Positions 17,985 to 26,349 of a stretch of 54,194 nt of DNA are shown here, one piece after another. Below the pieces are notes generated by a model, which ran no database searches, had not been told where the DNA came from, and saw nothing but the letters and a program-made list of their open reading frames with translations. Within the stretch, counting starts at the first letter, position 1; every line of letters starts with the position of its first letter. Location of the stretch: assembly GCA_017625065.1 (NCBI GenBank), contig JAGALS010000083.1, forward strand, positions 1 through 54,194, in the 5' to 3' direction. The translations under genes were made by a program, and so were the position numbers. This stretch comes from Clostridia bacterium (GTDB lineage Bacteria > Bacillota > Clostridia > Oscillospirales > CAG-272).

Positions 17985-19303
17985 TGCGCGCCGAGACGAA
18001 AAGCCCCCGTGCGCTCGCCCTGGAGCTGCTGCTGCGCTGTGAGGCGGCGGGGCAATACGCAAACCTCGCGCTGGACAGCGCCCTTGGGCGCGAGCGCGAT
18101 ATGTCGGCGGTGGATAGGTCGCTTTGCACGGCGCTGTTTTACAGCGTGATCGAGCATCGCATCACGCTTGACTACATCATCAACGGGCGCTCCTCGATCG
18201 CGCCCGCCGCCATCGAGCAGCGCGTGCGTATGATCTTGCGTATGGGGCTTGTACAGCTTCTGTATTTTGACCGCATCCCCGACCACGCCGCGATCCACGA
18301 GGCAGTGGAGCTGACCCCAAAGCGCAGCAAGGGCTTTGTCAACGCCGTGCTGCGGTCGTTTTGCCGAGATGGCAAAAGGGTCGATTACCCCGACGGGAAG
18401 GCCGAGCCCGTGCGCTACCTTTCTGTGCGCTATTCGGTGCCCGATCCCCTCGCGGAAAGCTTTGTTCGCGGCTATGGATTTGCACGCGCGGAGTCAATTT
18501 TCGCGGCGTTTGAAAAGGTCGGCGGTGTCACCGTGCGGGTGAACACACAGCGCTATACAAGAGAAGCATTTATCACAAAATTCGGTGGCGTTGCCGCAAA
18601 AATAGCCCCGAACGGGGTGCGTTTTGACGATCTTTCCGCCGTTTCAGCGGCGCTTGAAGCAGGGGATTGCTTCGTGCAGGACGAGGCTTCGCAGATCTGT
18701 GTCGAAGCACTCGGCGCGAGAGAACATGAGCGCGTGCTCGACCTCTGTGCCGCCCCCGGCTCAAAATCCTTCGGCGCGGCGCTTTGTATGCAAAACACGG
18801 GCGAGGTGAAGAGCTTCGATCTGCACGAAAACAAAATATCCCTCATTCGCCGCGGCGCAAAAAAGCTGGGGCTTTCCAATATCACCGCGGCCGCCGCGGA
18901 TGCAAGGAACGCCGACCCCGAGGCTTTGGGGCAGTTTGACCGCGTGATCTGCGATGTGCCCTGCTCGGGCTATGGTGTGCTTGCCAAAAAGCCCGACATA
19001 CGGTATAAGGATTTCTCGCTTGCCGTGGGGCTTTTGCCCGTGCAGGCGGCGATTCTGGAAAGCGCTTCGCGCCTTGTGAGCGTGGGCGGTGTGCTGGTCT
19101 ATTCCACCTGCACGCTGCTCCCCGATGAGAACGAGGAGCAGATAAATGCCTTCCTTTCCCGTCATCCGGAGTTTGAGATCGAAGCCTTTACCGTTGGAGA
19201 AACGGCGTTTGAGGGGATGGTCACGCTTGCACCCGACACCCACGGCACGGACGGTTTCTTTATCGCAAAATTAAAAAGGATAACACGTAATGGAAAAAGT
19301 TGA
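17981..19303 (+). CDS. rsmB: 16S rRNA (cytosine-967-C5)-methyltransferase
   Basis: The 440-residue protein has an N-terminal NusB-like RNA-binding domain (to about 140) and a C-terminal SAM methyltransferase domain with the binding motif LDLCAAPGSKSF, then DVPCSGYGVLAKKPDIRYK and YSTCTLLPDENEEQ, which hold the two catalytic cysteines. The start overlaps the preceding stop by 4 bp, and its end overlaps rlmN by 14 bp, indicating tight coupling. Confidence 0.95.
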   Translation: MMRAETKSPRALALELLLRCEAAGQYANLALDSALGRERDMSAVDRSLCTALFYSVIEHRITLDYIINGRSSIAPAAIEQRVRMILRMGLVQLLYFDRIPDHAAIHEAVELTPKRSKGFVNAVLRSFCRDGKRVDYPDGKAEPVRYLSVRYSVPDPLAESFVRGYGFARAESIFAAFEKVGGVTVRVNTQRYTREAFITKFGGVAAKIAPNGVRFDDLSAVSAALEAGDCFVQDEASQICVEALGAREHERVLDLCAAPGSKSFGAALCMQNTGEVKSFDLHENKISLIRRGAKKLGLSNITAAAADARNADPEALGQFDRVICDVPCSGYGVLAKKPDIRYKDFSLAVGLLPVQAAILESASRLVSVGGVLVYSTCTLLPDENEEQINAFLSRHPEFEIEAFTVGETAFEGMVTLAPDTHGTDGFFIAKLKRITRNGKS

Positions 19304-20354
19304 ACTGTTGGCACTTTCCCCGACTGAGCTGCAGGAGCTGCTTGTCTCGCTCGGAGAGCCGAAATACCGCGCGGGGCAGATCTTCCCCCAGCTACATAAG
19401 GGGCTGTCCCCCTCGGATATGACCAACATCGGCAAGCTCACGCGAGAGCGGCTTGCCGCGGTCACGGAATACCACTTACCAAAGGTCAAGCGCAAGCTGG
19501 TCTCTGCCCTTGACGGCACGATCAAGTATCTGTTTGAGCTTGCCGACGGCAACTGCGTTGAGAGCGTGCTGATGCAATACGAGCACGGGCTCACGATCTG
19601 CATCTCGACCCAGGTCGGGTGCAATATGGGGTGCAGATTCTGCGCCTCGACCATCGGCGGTAAGGTGCGCAACCTCACCGCGGGCGAGCTTTTGGGGCAG
19701 GTGATCGCTGCCGCTAAGGATTCGGGCAAGACCATCGGCGGCATCGTGATGATGGGCATCGGCGAGCCGCTGGATAATTTTGATGCCGTGGTGCGGTTTT
19801 TGTCGCTTGTGAATTGCCCCGAGGGGCTGAACATCGGTTATCGGCACATCTCGCTTTCCACCTGCGGGCTTGTCGATCGCATCGACCGCCTTTCCGAGCT
19901 GAAGCTCCCCATCACACTGTCGATCTCCTTGCACGCCGCCGACGATGAAACGCGCTCGGCGATCATGCCCATCAACCGCAAATACAATATCGCCGCCCTG
20001 CTTGGGGCTTGCAAGCGCTATTTTGGGGTGACGGGTCGGCGCATTTCCTTTGAATACACACTGATTGCGGGCAAAAACGATTCGCGCGAGGATGCCGAAA
20101 GGCTCTCGCTGCTGCTCAACCGCAGCTTGCGCACGCGCGAGGAAACCATGCCTATCCACGTCAACCTGATCCCCGTCAACGAGGTGAAGGAAAGCGGATT
20201 TGTGCGCTCGGGCGCGAAGGCCGTGAAGGCGTTTGCCGCGGTTTTGGAGAAAAACGGCATCCGCGCAACGGTCCGCCGCACGCTTGGTGCTGACATCAAC
20301 GCCTCGTGCGGACAGCTTCGAAAGGAGACCGCCGAAAAAGCGGCGAAGGAATGA
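19290..20354 (+). CDS. rlmN: Dual-specificity 23S rRNA / tRNA adenine-C2 methyltransferase
   Basis: This radical SAM enzyme methylates A2503 of 23S rRNA and A37 of some tRNAs. The 354-residue protein has the 4Fe-4S motif CNMGCRFC (Cys111, 115, 118) and the conserved C-terminal cysteine in GADINASCGQL (about 342) that forms the methylated intermediate. The start at 19290 overlaps rsmB. In B. subtilis prpC and prkC follow; here a 53-codon gene follows instead. Confidence 0.97.
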   Translation: MEKVELLALSPTELQELLVSLGEPKYRAGQIFPQLHKGLSPSDMTNIGKLTRERLAAVTEYHLPKVKRKLVSALDGTIKYLFELADGNCVESVLMQYEHGLTICISTQVGCNMGCRFCASTIGGKVRNLTAGELLGQVIAAAKDSGKTIGGIVMMGIGEPLDNFDAVVRFLSLVNCPEGLNIGYRHISLSTCGLVDRIDRLSELKLPITLSISLHAADDETRSAIMPINRKYNIAALLGACKRYFGVTGRRISFEYTLIAGKNDSREDAERLSLLLNRSLRTREETMPIHVNLIPVNEVKESGFVRSGAKAVKAFAAVLEKNGIRATVRRTLGADINASCGQLRKETAEKAAKE

Positions 20355-20406
20355 ATATCCCCCGAAACGGGTAAGATAAGAGCAGTTTTTGAAAGGATTC
20401 TGCTCT

Positions 20407-20568
20407 ATGGCAAAAAAAACGAAACAAAACGAAAAGGGAAAGAAAAAAAGCACGGTCAAACGGCTTGTGATCGCCAATCTGATCGCGGCGCTGGCGCTCC
20501 TGACGGTCACGGTGGTCACGTTGTTTGCTCTGGGGCTGCTTGACAGCATTTTTGCCTTTCTATTTTAA
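20407..20568 (+). CDS. 53-residue single-pass membrane peptide
   Basis: A small gene with GAAAGGA 8-9 nt before ATG 20407. The product has a very basic, Lys-rich N-terminus (about 18 residues, beginning MAKKTKQNEKGKKK), one strongly hydrophobic helix (RLVIANLIAALALLTVTVV, 19-37, extending to about 43) and a short LLDSIFAFLF end. By the positive-inside rule the N-terminus faces the cytoplasm. The function is unknown. It sits between rlmN and rsgA, the place of the PrpC/PrkC phosphatase-kinase pair in many Firmicutes, and appears co-transcribed. It could be a lineage-specific peptide or a remnant; the intact frame and ribosome site favour a real gene. Confidence 0.7.
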   Translation: MAKKTKQNEKGKKKSTVKRLVIANLIAALALLTVTVVTLFALGLLDSIFAFLF

Positions 20569-20587
20569 TTTGAACAGGAAAGAATCG

Positions 20588-21574
20588 ATGCAATACGAAG
20601 AAACAGGAAAATTGATACGGGGTGTCGGCGGACTTTATGAGATCGCGCTGCAAGCGGGTGAAACGCCGCTTTCGGGACAGAGTGTCACCGCCCGCGCAAA
20701 GGGCAATTTCCGTCACGAGGGCGTGAAGCCCTTGGTGGGGGATGCGGTGCGTGTCTCGTTTGACGACAGCATCCTTGGGCGCGACGATGCGGGGAAGGTC
20801 TGCTCGTCTGCCGACGGCGGTGGGATCGTGATCGAGGAGATCTTGCCTCGGAAAAATGCCTTGATCCGTCCGCCGATGGCAAATCTTGATTATCTCTTTA
20901 TCACCTTTGCGGCGGCGCACCCTGCGCCTTCGCTTGAAACGGTGGACAAGCTGATCTCGATCGCCGAGTATAACAGTATCGAGCCCGTGATCGTCATCGG
21001 CAAGTGCGACGTCGCGCCCGAATACGCCGAGGAACTGCGAAAAACCTATACCGTTTCGGGTTTTTCCGCATTTTTACTGTCCGCCACGACGGGCAAGGGC
21101 GTTGCGGAGCTGCGGCAGTTTATCGACGAAAACCTCGCTTGTAAGACCGCCGCGTTCGCGGGCGCGTCGGGCGTTGGAAAGTCCACCTTGCTCAATGCTT
21201 TGTTCCCCGAGCTATCCTTGCAAACGGGCGAGATCAGCCGCCGCATCGAGCGCGGCAAGCACACCACGCGCCGCGTGGAGCTGTATGCCATTGAGTCGCC
21301 GCGTGATGCCTACATTGCCGACACGCCCGGGTTCAGTATGCTGGACTTCGTGCGCTTCGAGTTCTTTACACGTGACGATCTGCCCACAACGATGCGTGAG
21401 TTTGAGCCTTACATCGGGCAGTGCCGCTACAAAAAATGCACCCATACCCGTGAGGAAGGGTGCGCGATCCTTGACGCGGTGAAGGATGGAACGATCCCAA
21501 AGAGCCGCCATCAGAGCTTTGTCGCAATGTTTGACGCGCTGAAAAATAAACACGAATGGAGCCATAAGTCGTGA
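20588..21574 (+). CDS. rsgA: Ribosome small-subunit-dependent GTPase A
   Basis: Circularly permuted GTPase that checks late 30S maturation. In the 328-residue protein the OB-fold comes first (to about 85), then permuted G motifs: VIGKCD (G4), GASGVGKSTLLN (G1, about 192-203), ADTPGFS (G3), then a C-terminal zinc finger CRYKKCTHTREEGC. The ATG at 20588 follows GGAAAG, 20 bp after the small peptide gene. The end overlaps thiN by 4 bp. Confidence 0.96.
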   Translation: MQYEETGKLIRGVGGLYEIALQAGETPLSGQSVTARAKGNFRHEGVKPLVGDAVRVSFDDSILGRDDAGKVCSSADGGGIVIEEILPRKNALIRPPMANLDYLFITFAAAHPAPSLETVDKLISIAEYNSIEPVIVIGKCDVAPEYAEELRKTYTVSGFSAFLLSATTGKGVAELRQFIDENLACKTAAFAGASGVGKSTLLNALFPELSLQTGEISRRIERGKHTTRRVELYAIESPRDAYIADTPGFSMLDFVRFEFFTRDDLPTTMREFEPYIGQCRYKKCTHTREEGCAILDAVKDGTIPKSRHQSFVAMFDALKNKHEWSHKS

Positions 21575-22191
21575 GAGCTTACATATACACGGGCGGCGCG
21601 ATCGATGCCGCGGGCATGACCGATCACCCCAAGGGCGACGACCTTCTGATCGCCGCCGACAGCGGCTTTGATAACGCCACAGCGCTTGGCGAAAAACCGT
21701 CGATCCTTGTGGGGGATCTGGATTCCATAAAGGAAAAAAAGATACCCGACGGGGTGGAAATTTATCAGGTTCCCACCGAAAAGGACCTCACCGACACCCA
21801 GCTTGCCGTTGAGCTTGCGCTCTCCAAGGGTGCACGCGACATCGTGATCATCGGCGGACTTTCGGGTCGGCTGGACCACACGCTTTCCAATCTCGGTGTC
21901 TTGGAGCATCTTACCGATCTCGGCTGCCACGGTGTCATCACCGACGGCTTCAACCGCGCGCGGTTTCTGCGCAACGGCAGCACCTTGATCCCGCGCGGCG
22001 CGTACACGTATCTGTCGCTGCTTGCCGCGGACAAAACCGTTAAGGGCGTGGAGATCGACGGCGTGAAGTATCCGCTGAAAAATGCGAAGCTCACTCGCTC
22101 GCATCAGTTCGCCGTGAGCAATGAGCTCACGGGCAACTGCGCCTTCATTTCCGTGAAGAAGGGCAGCATTTACATCATTGAATCCAAATAA
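21571..22191 (+). CDS. thiN: Thiamine pyrophosphokinase
   Basis: Transfers pyrophosphate from ATP to thiamine, producing the cofactor. The 206-residue protein shows the family motifs IAADSGFDNA (27-36), VGDLDSIKE (46-54) and GGLSGRLDHTLSNL (about 91-104). The start is GTG 21571, embedded in the rsgA stop (GTGA), so translation is coupled. In B. subtilis rpe lies between rsgA and thiN; here it is missing. This is the last gene of the long operon, followed by a strong terminator. Confidence 0.94.
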   Translation: MRAYIYTGGAIDAAGMTDHPKGDDLLIAADSGFDNATALGEKPSILVGDLDSIKEKKIPDGVEIYQVPTEKDLTDTQLAVELALSKGARDIVIIGGLSGRLDHTLSNLGVLEHLTDLGCHGVITDGFNRARFLRNGSTLIPRGAYTYLSLLAADKTVKGVEIDGVKYPLKNAKLTRSHQFAVSNELTGNCAFISVKKGSIYIIESK

Positions 22192-22193
22192 CA

Positions 22194-22229
22194 AAAAGCG
22201 GTCTGCAAAGCCTTGCAGACCGCTTTTTG
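22194..22229 (+). terminator. Terminator of the priA-thiN operon
   Basis: AAAAAGCGGTCTGCAAAG and its complement form a long stem followed by TTTTTGC, immediately after thiN. It would work in both directions. Confidence 0.9.
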
Positions 22230-22404
22230 CTTGGAAAATATGCCTGTGAGTAGTGGCGCCTTACGGATTTGCTGACATTCTCTGTCAGCGTGTCATCCTA
22301 AGCGAAGCATGAACTCGCCTCTGGCGAGTAACGGGAGTTTTTGCGGCGGCAACGCCGCCGATTTGCAAAGCAAATTACCAAAAACTCTGTGTCCGGATCT
22401 CTGT

Positions 22405-22715
22405 GTCACCCTGAGCGTAGTGTGGAGTGATTGTTATGGAATAGCGCAGGAAAGCAACGACCCACACGCAGTCGAATTTTTGTTTTGCGTGGTAGCAAAA
22501 CAAAAACGCGAGCCTTTTAGGGCAAGCGGGGTCTCGCATGGAGTATCAATAGCCCTTGTGCGCAGAGTAACATTTCAATAACGGCACGAAAAGAAACTCT
22601 GAGCCAAAAAGCTATTGTACATCCATACTAGATCCCATCGTCGCTATCGCTCCTCGCTTTTGCTTGTTCGGGCGGAGCCCTCAACCCGCAAAAGTTCGAC
22701 TCCGCTCAGGATGAC
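22405..22715. repeat. Interspersed element, copy B
   Basis: 311 bp with ends GTCACCCTGAGCG and CGCTCAGGATGAC. The left third is nearly the same as in copy A (AGTGATTGTTATGGAATAGC, ACGACCCACACGCAGTCG). A further half-end (GTCATCCTAAGCG) lies at 22292. The interval 22230-22785 holds no gene. Confidence 0.85.
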
Positions 22716-22785
22716 ACATAGCCGTTGGATTATGCGCGAGCTTCGAAGCTTTCACTTGCGAATCGACTGAAAGCTCCGTATGGGG

Positions 22786-22866
22786 CTATTTTCGACGCGG
22801 AACGTGGAAGATGCGCCGCAACAGCGGCGCGAGAAAGCCGGGGGATCTCATCAAAACGATCTTCAT
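22786..22866 (-). CDS. spoVM: Stage V sporulation protein M (26 residues)
   Basis: The 26-codon frame has the SpoVM design: MKIVLMRSPGFLAPLLRRIF, then six residues ending in a basic tail. Pro9, which in B. subtilis SpoVM is needed to recognise the curved forespore membrane, is in the same position, and the length equals that of the B. subtilis peptide. SpoVM is an amphipathic helix that anchors SpoIVA and the coat to the forespore surface and inhibits FtsH. The ribosome site AAGGAGTG lies inside the last codons of the upstream frame, whose stop is one base before this ATG. In B. subtilis spoVM follows thiN; here it also lies next to thiN but in opposite orientation, with an element inserted between. 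Assigned by motif, length, and synteny; this short sequence cannot be called certain. Confidence 0.82.
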   Translation of the reverse strand: MKIVLMRSPGFLAPLLRRIFHVPRRK

Positions 22867-22867
22867 A

Positions 22868-23038
22868 TCAGCACTCCTTACTATGTTGATTTTGGGAAAG
22901 GTGAATGCCTACGGCAAGCAAAAGCGATGCGCCGACAAAGCAGAAAAACGCTTTCGGCAGGATCAGCGCGCACACCACCCCTGCGCCGAAGGCGGCAATG
23001 AGGCGCGTGTTCTTGGGATTTTGGACGGCGGGTAACAA
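22868..23038 (-). CDS. 56-residue membrane protein upstream of spoVM
   Basis: The frame begins with TTG at 23038, behind an excellent site AAAAGGAGGTG; the frame is open 18 codons further upstream, but no ribosome site is seen there. The product is short and hydrophobic: a polar start (LLPAVQNPKNTR), two membrane helices (about 13-29 and 31-46) and a polar tail ending HSKEC. I do not recognise the family. Its stop is one base before the spoVM ATG, so both are probably translated as a pair, suggesting a sporulation role (inference). It is divergent from asnB, 78 bp away. Confidence 0.65.
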   Translation of the reverse strand: MLPAVQNPKNTRLIAAFGAGVVCALILPKAFFCFVGASLLLAVGIHLSQNQHSKEC

Positions 23039-23116
23039 GGGCAACACCTCCTTTTGATAACAGAATATGCACCGCGCGTAAAATTCGCTCATACCCTAAC
23101 AGTGAGGTGAGGATTT

Positions 23117-24946
23117 ATGTGTTCGATCAACGGATGGGTGAATTTCAGGGACACTGCCGCCATTCGGGGTGATGAGGTCGCCGCCGCAGGCGCGCGGCTT
23201 GCGCGCCGCGGCCCCGATGCAAGCGGCGCTTTTTTTGCCCCGGGTGTGGGATTTTATCACAATCGGCTTGCCGTGATGGACCCGACGGGCGGCGCGCAGC
23301 CGATGCGCGCATATCACGACGGGCAATGGTACACCATTATTTATAATGGAGAGATCTACAACTGTGCCGAGCTTCGCCGCGAGCTTGCGGCGAAGGGGGC
23401 ACATTTTCGCAGCGATTGCGACACCGAGACCGTGCTGTGGAGCTATATTTTATACGGTGAGGACTGTCCCAAATATCTCAACGGCATCTTCGCGTTTGCC
23501 GTGTATGAGCCAAAGGCAGGGAAAGTATTCTTCGCCCGCGACCGACTTGGCGTGAAGCCGTTTTTTTACTACCGTTCGGGGGGTAATTTCTATTTTGCAT
23601 CCGAAATAAAGGCGCTTTTTGCCCACCAAGAGATCACCCCGACGATCGATCGCGAGGGGTTATGGCAGCTGTTTTACCTCACGCCCGTGACACTGCCCGG
23701 CAGCGGTGTGTTCAAGGGTGTGCAGGAGCTGCTGCCTGCGCACGCCGCACGGGTGACGAAGGACGGCTTTTGGGAGTGGTGTTATTGGACTCTTGAGGCA
23801 AAGGAATGCCGTGACGATGCCGCCACCGCCGCCGCGACGGTGCGGGAGCTGTTTTGCGATGCGGTAAAGCGCCAGCTTTCCAGCGACGTGCCGCTGGCGG
23901 TGCTGCTGTCGGGCGGGCTTGACTCCTCTGCGATCACGGCGGTGGCTGCGGAGCAGATCCACGAGGGCGGCGGTCAGCTTTCGACCTATTCCTTTGAATA
24001 TGAAGGGAACAGGGAAAACTTTAAAGCCACTCTGTTTCAGCCCCAAGGCGACGATGCCTTTGCCGCCGACCTTGCCGCGGCGCTCGGCACCGACCACACG
24101 GTTTTGACTGCCCCCACCGATGCGGTGGCGGATGCGCTCACCGAGGCGGCGCTTGCGCGCGATCTGCCGGGGCAGGCGGATATCGATTCGTCGCTGCTCT
24201 ATTTTTGCCGCGAGATCAAAAAGCGGCACACGGTATTGCTTTCGGGCGAATGCTCGGACGAAATTTTCGGGGGATACCCGTGGTTTTACCGTCCCGAAAT
24301 GCTCTATCGCGATTTCTTCCCGTGGCTGCACGATCCAAGCTCGCGCATCGCGCTTTTTGATGAAAGTGTCACCCACGCACACGAGGGGCTTGCCTACTTG
24401 CGCGAGGTCTGCCGCAAGAGCTGCGAGGCGTGCCCCGTGCTTGACGGCGAGTGTGATGCCGACCGCACCGCACGGATCGCGACCTTTTTATCAACGCGTT
24501 ATTTTATGGCAAATCTGCTCTCGCGCAAGGACCGTATGAGTATGTACAGCGCGGTCGAGGTGCGCGTGCCCTTTGCCGATCATCGCATTTTGGAGTATGT
24601 GTTCAACGTGCCGTGGTCGATAAAATTCGAGAACGGTGTTGAAAAATCGCTTCTTCGCCGCGCGATGACGGGGTATTTGCCCGACCGCGTGCTGTGGCGC
24701 AAGAAGAGCCCGTACCCCAAAACCCACAACCCCCTCTATGAAGAAAAGGTGCGGCAGATGCTGGATAAGCGCCTTGCGAGAAAAGAGGGCTTCCTTCACG
24801 AGCATCTTGATCGCCGCCGCTTGCGTGAGCTGCTTGACGGTGAGAACGGCACGTGGTTCGGGCAGCTGATGGGGCGGCCGCAGCTGATCGCGTGGCTGTG
24901 TCAGCTCGACGCGTGGTTTGAGGCATACGGCGTACAGCTTGTGTAG
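23117..24946 (+). CDS. asnB: Asparagine synthetase (glutamine-hydrolysing)
   Basis: Makes asparagine from aspartate, glutamine and ATP. The 609-residue protein opens with MCSINGW, exposing the catalytic Cys2 after Met removal. The glutaminase domain runs to about residue 200 (RRGPDASG, YNGEIYNCAELR). The synthetase domain has the PP-loop LSGGLDSSAI near 264-273 and the SGECSDEIFGGYPWF block. It is longer than the 554-residue E. coli enzyme, with extra residues before RVPFADHRILEYVF. The ribosome site AGTGAGGTGAGG precedes the ATG. It stands alone. Confidence 0.95.
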   Translation: MCSINGWVNFRDTAAIRGDEVAAAGARLARRGPDASGAFFAPGVGFYHNRLAVMDPTGGAQPMRAYHDGQWYTIIYNGEIYNCAELRRELAAKGAHFRSDCDTETVLWSYILYGEDCPKYLNGIFAFAVYEPKAGKVFFARDRLGVKPFFYYRSGGNFYFASEIKALFAHQEITPTIDREGLWQLFYLTPVTLPGSGVFKGVQELLPAHAARVTKDGFWEWCYWTLEAKECRDDAATAAATVRELFCDAVKRQLSSDVPLAVLLSGGLDSSAITAVAAEQIHEGGGQLSTYSFEYEGNRENFKATLFQPQGDDAFAADLAAALGTDHTVLTAPTDAVADALTEAALARDLPGQADIDSSLLYFCREIKKRHTVLLSGECSDEIFGGYPWFYRPEMLYRDFFPWLHDPSSRIALFDESVTHAHEGLAYLREVCRKSCEACPVLDGECDADRTARIATFLSTRYFMANLLSRKDRMSMYSAVEVRVPFADHRILEYVFNVPWSIKFENGVEKSLLRRAMTGYLPDRVLWRKKSPYPKTHNPLYEEKVRQMLDKRLARKEGFLHEHLDRRRLRELLDGENGTWFGQLMGRPQLIAWLCQLDAWFEAYGVQLV

Positions 24947-24991
24947 CGCAGAGGCTTTCCTTTGAAAGAAAAATAAGAATTTCAATTTAAA

Positions 24992-25044
24992 TGTTGACAA
25001 GTCAACAAAATTGTGGTATAATGCCTCTTGTTGACTTATCAACT
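24992..25044 (+). promoter_or_regulatory. degV promoter with two operator-like palindromes
   Basis: TTGACA (24994-24999), 17-bp spacer, TATAAT (25017-25022). The palindrome TGTTGACAAGTCAACA (24992-25007) covers the -35 box, and the related TGTTGACTTATCAACT (25029-25044) covers the predicted start of transcription. The pair is 37 bp apart centre to centre. Such spacing is expected for a dimeric repressor of MarR or similar type. Confidence 0.85.
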
Positions 25045-25087
25045 TTTGTAACAAGGTCTTATTTTTTGATCTAAAGGAGAAACCGCG

Positions 25088-25954
25088 ATGAACGATTACG
25101 TGATCTATACCGACTCGGGCTGTGACCTCAGCCCCGATACCCTGAGGAGCTGGGGTGTGCCCTATCAGTGCCTGACGTTCAAGTTTGACGGCTCGGAAAG
25201 AGTCTATTCCAACACCGATATGGATGAGCCGACCTTCTATGCCAAAATGCGCGCAGGGGGTGTGGCAAAGACCTCGGCGGTGAACAGCGAGACCTTTTTT
25301 GAGGCCTTCAAAGAGCTGCTTGATGCGGGAAAGGACATTTTGTATATCGGCTTTTCGTCGGGACTCAGCAACACCTACAACGCGGCGCGCATCGCCGCCG
25401 AGGAGCTAAGGGAAAGCTACCCCTCGCAAAAGGTGATGACCGTCGACTCGCTTTCGGGCTCGGCGGGGCAGGGGCTTTTGGTGTATCTTGCGCTGGAGCA
25501 GAAAAAGCAGGGCGCGACGATCGAAGAAGCGGCCGCCTTTGCCGAGAAGCTTAGCACAAGGATCTGCCACTGGATCACGGTCGAGGATCTGGTCTATCTC
25601 AAGCGCGGCGGCAGGATCAGCCCCACCGTGGCGTTTGTGGGCAACGCGCTTGGGCTCAAGCCGATGATCCGCATCACCGATGAGGGTAAGCTCCACAGCC
25701 ATTCCAAGGCGCGCGGCAGAAAAAAAGCGATCGAAGCGCTGGTCGAGCGCTATAGCGAGTACGCCGAGGATGCCGCAAACGGCACGGTCTTTATCTCACA
25801 CGCCGACTGCGAGCAGGATGCGCGCGAGGTTGGCGAAAAGCTGAAGGCGCGCTTTGGTGTCGAGGTCAGGCTGCTCACGCAGATCGGTCCCGTCATCGGC
25901 TCGCACGCGGGCCCCGGAACCATCGCGCTTTGCTTTGTCGGAACGCACAGATAA
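25088..25954 (+). CDS. DegV family fatty-acid-binding protein
   Basis: DegV (FakB) proteins bind a fatty acid and present it to the FakA kinase for phospholipid synthesis. The 288-residue protein has the N-terminal YTDSGCDL (7-14), the KTSAVN motif (about 58-63) and SSGLSNTYNAA, which contact the lipid carboxylate, and the DLVYLKRGGRIS signature. No fakA gene is in the window. AAAGGAGAAACC precedes the ATG. The double palindrome at its promoter suggests dedicated repression, perhaps by a lipid-responsive regulator. Confidence 0.92.
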   Translation: MNDYVIYTDSGCDLSPDTLRSWGVPYQCLTFKFDGSERVYSNTDMDEPTFYAKMRAGGVAKTSAVNSETFFEAFKELLDAGKDILYIGFSSGLSNTYNAARIAAEELRESYPSQKVMTVDSLSGSAGQGLLVYLALEQKKQGATIEEAAAFAEKLSTRICHWITVEDLVYLKRGGRISPTVAFVGNALGLKPMIRITDEGKLHSHSKARGRKKAIEALVERYSEYAEDAANGTVFISHADCEQDAREVGEKLKARFGVEVRLLTQIGPVIGSHAGPGTIALCFVGTHR

Positions 25955-25959
25955 TCATA

Positions 25960-25983
25960 ACCACCCGTCAAACGGGTGGTTTT
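25960..25983 (+). terminator. degV terminator
   Basis: ACCACCCG / CGGGTGGT stem with a 5-nt loop followed by TTTT, 6 bp after the degV stop. Confidence 0.85.
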
Positions 25984-25996
25984 CTGTTTAACACAT

Positions 25997-26041
25997 AAAA
26001 CCCCCAAGCGCCGAGCAAAATGCTCGGCGCTTGGGGGTTTT
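25997..26041. terminator. Strong bidirectional terminator
   Basis: AAAACCCCCAAGCGCCGAGC pairs with its complement around a 4-5-nt loop, with A and T runs on either side. It closes leftward transcription through the remnant at 26067-26180 and backs up the degV terminator. Confidence 0.85.
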
Positions 26042-26066
26042 GTCAGAAATACGGATGCGTCGATTT

Positions 26067-26180
26067 TTACTGTGCGGTGTAGCCCCAGGTGATCTCTTCA
26101 ACGGTGGTCCAACCCTCGGACCAGCCGAACATCGGCTTTTCTGTTGCTTCGCAATAGATCGGACCGGCGATATTGTTAAC
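26067..26180 (-). pseudogene. C-terminal remnant of a BspA-like surface protein
   Basis: A 37-codon open stretch ending in TAA encodes GPIYCEATEKP, then GWSEGW, then ITWGYTAQ, the typical C-terminal tail of Firmicutes leucine-rich BspA-like proteins (IYCEA-x-KP-x-GW ... WGYT). No start codon or ribosome site precedes it, and a TGA stop lies immediately upstream. It retains the strong terminator of a former gene. This is interpreted as the end of a deleted gene; the body is absent from the window. Confidence 0.7.
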
Positions 26181-26199
26181 TCAATAGCTTGATACTTTT

Positions 26200-26227
26200 A
26201 TTATACAATAAATTGTTAAAAAATCAA
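26200..26227 (-). promoter_or_regulatory. Orphan minus-strand promoter
   Basis: Minus-strand TTGATT (26222-26227), 16-bp spacer, TATAAT (26200-26205). It would drive a transcript of about 160 nt through the remnant to the terminator at 25997-26041. Two ATTGTTAA copies (26172 and 26212) lie around it. No gene is served. Confidence 0.4.
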
Positions 26228-26349
26228 GAGAAAAGGCGCAAGAAATGTGCCATCAGGCACAAGACTTCTTTTGCTCGAAGGCACTTTTATTCTTTTTGCC
26301 TCTCGTTTTGCATAAGGTAGAGAAAGAACAAACCGCGGGAGGTGCGAAA

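Noticed and set aside
23050..23100. SigE or SigK promoter for the spoVM unit
   Set aside because: The CATATTCT box has no convincing -35 partner, so no sporulation promoter can be claimed from sequence.
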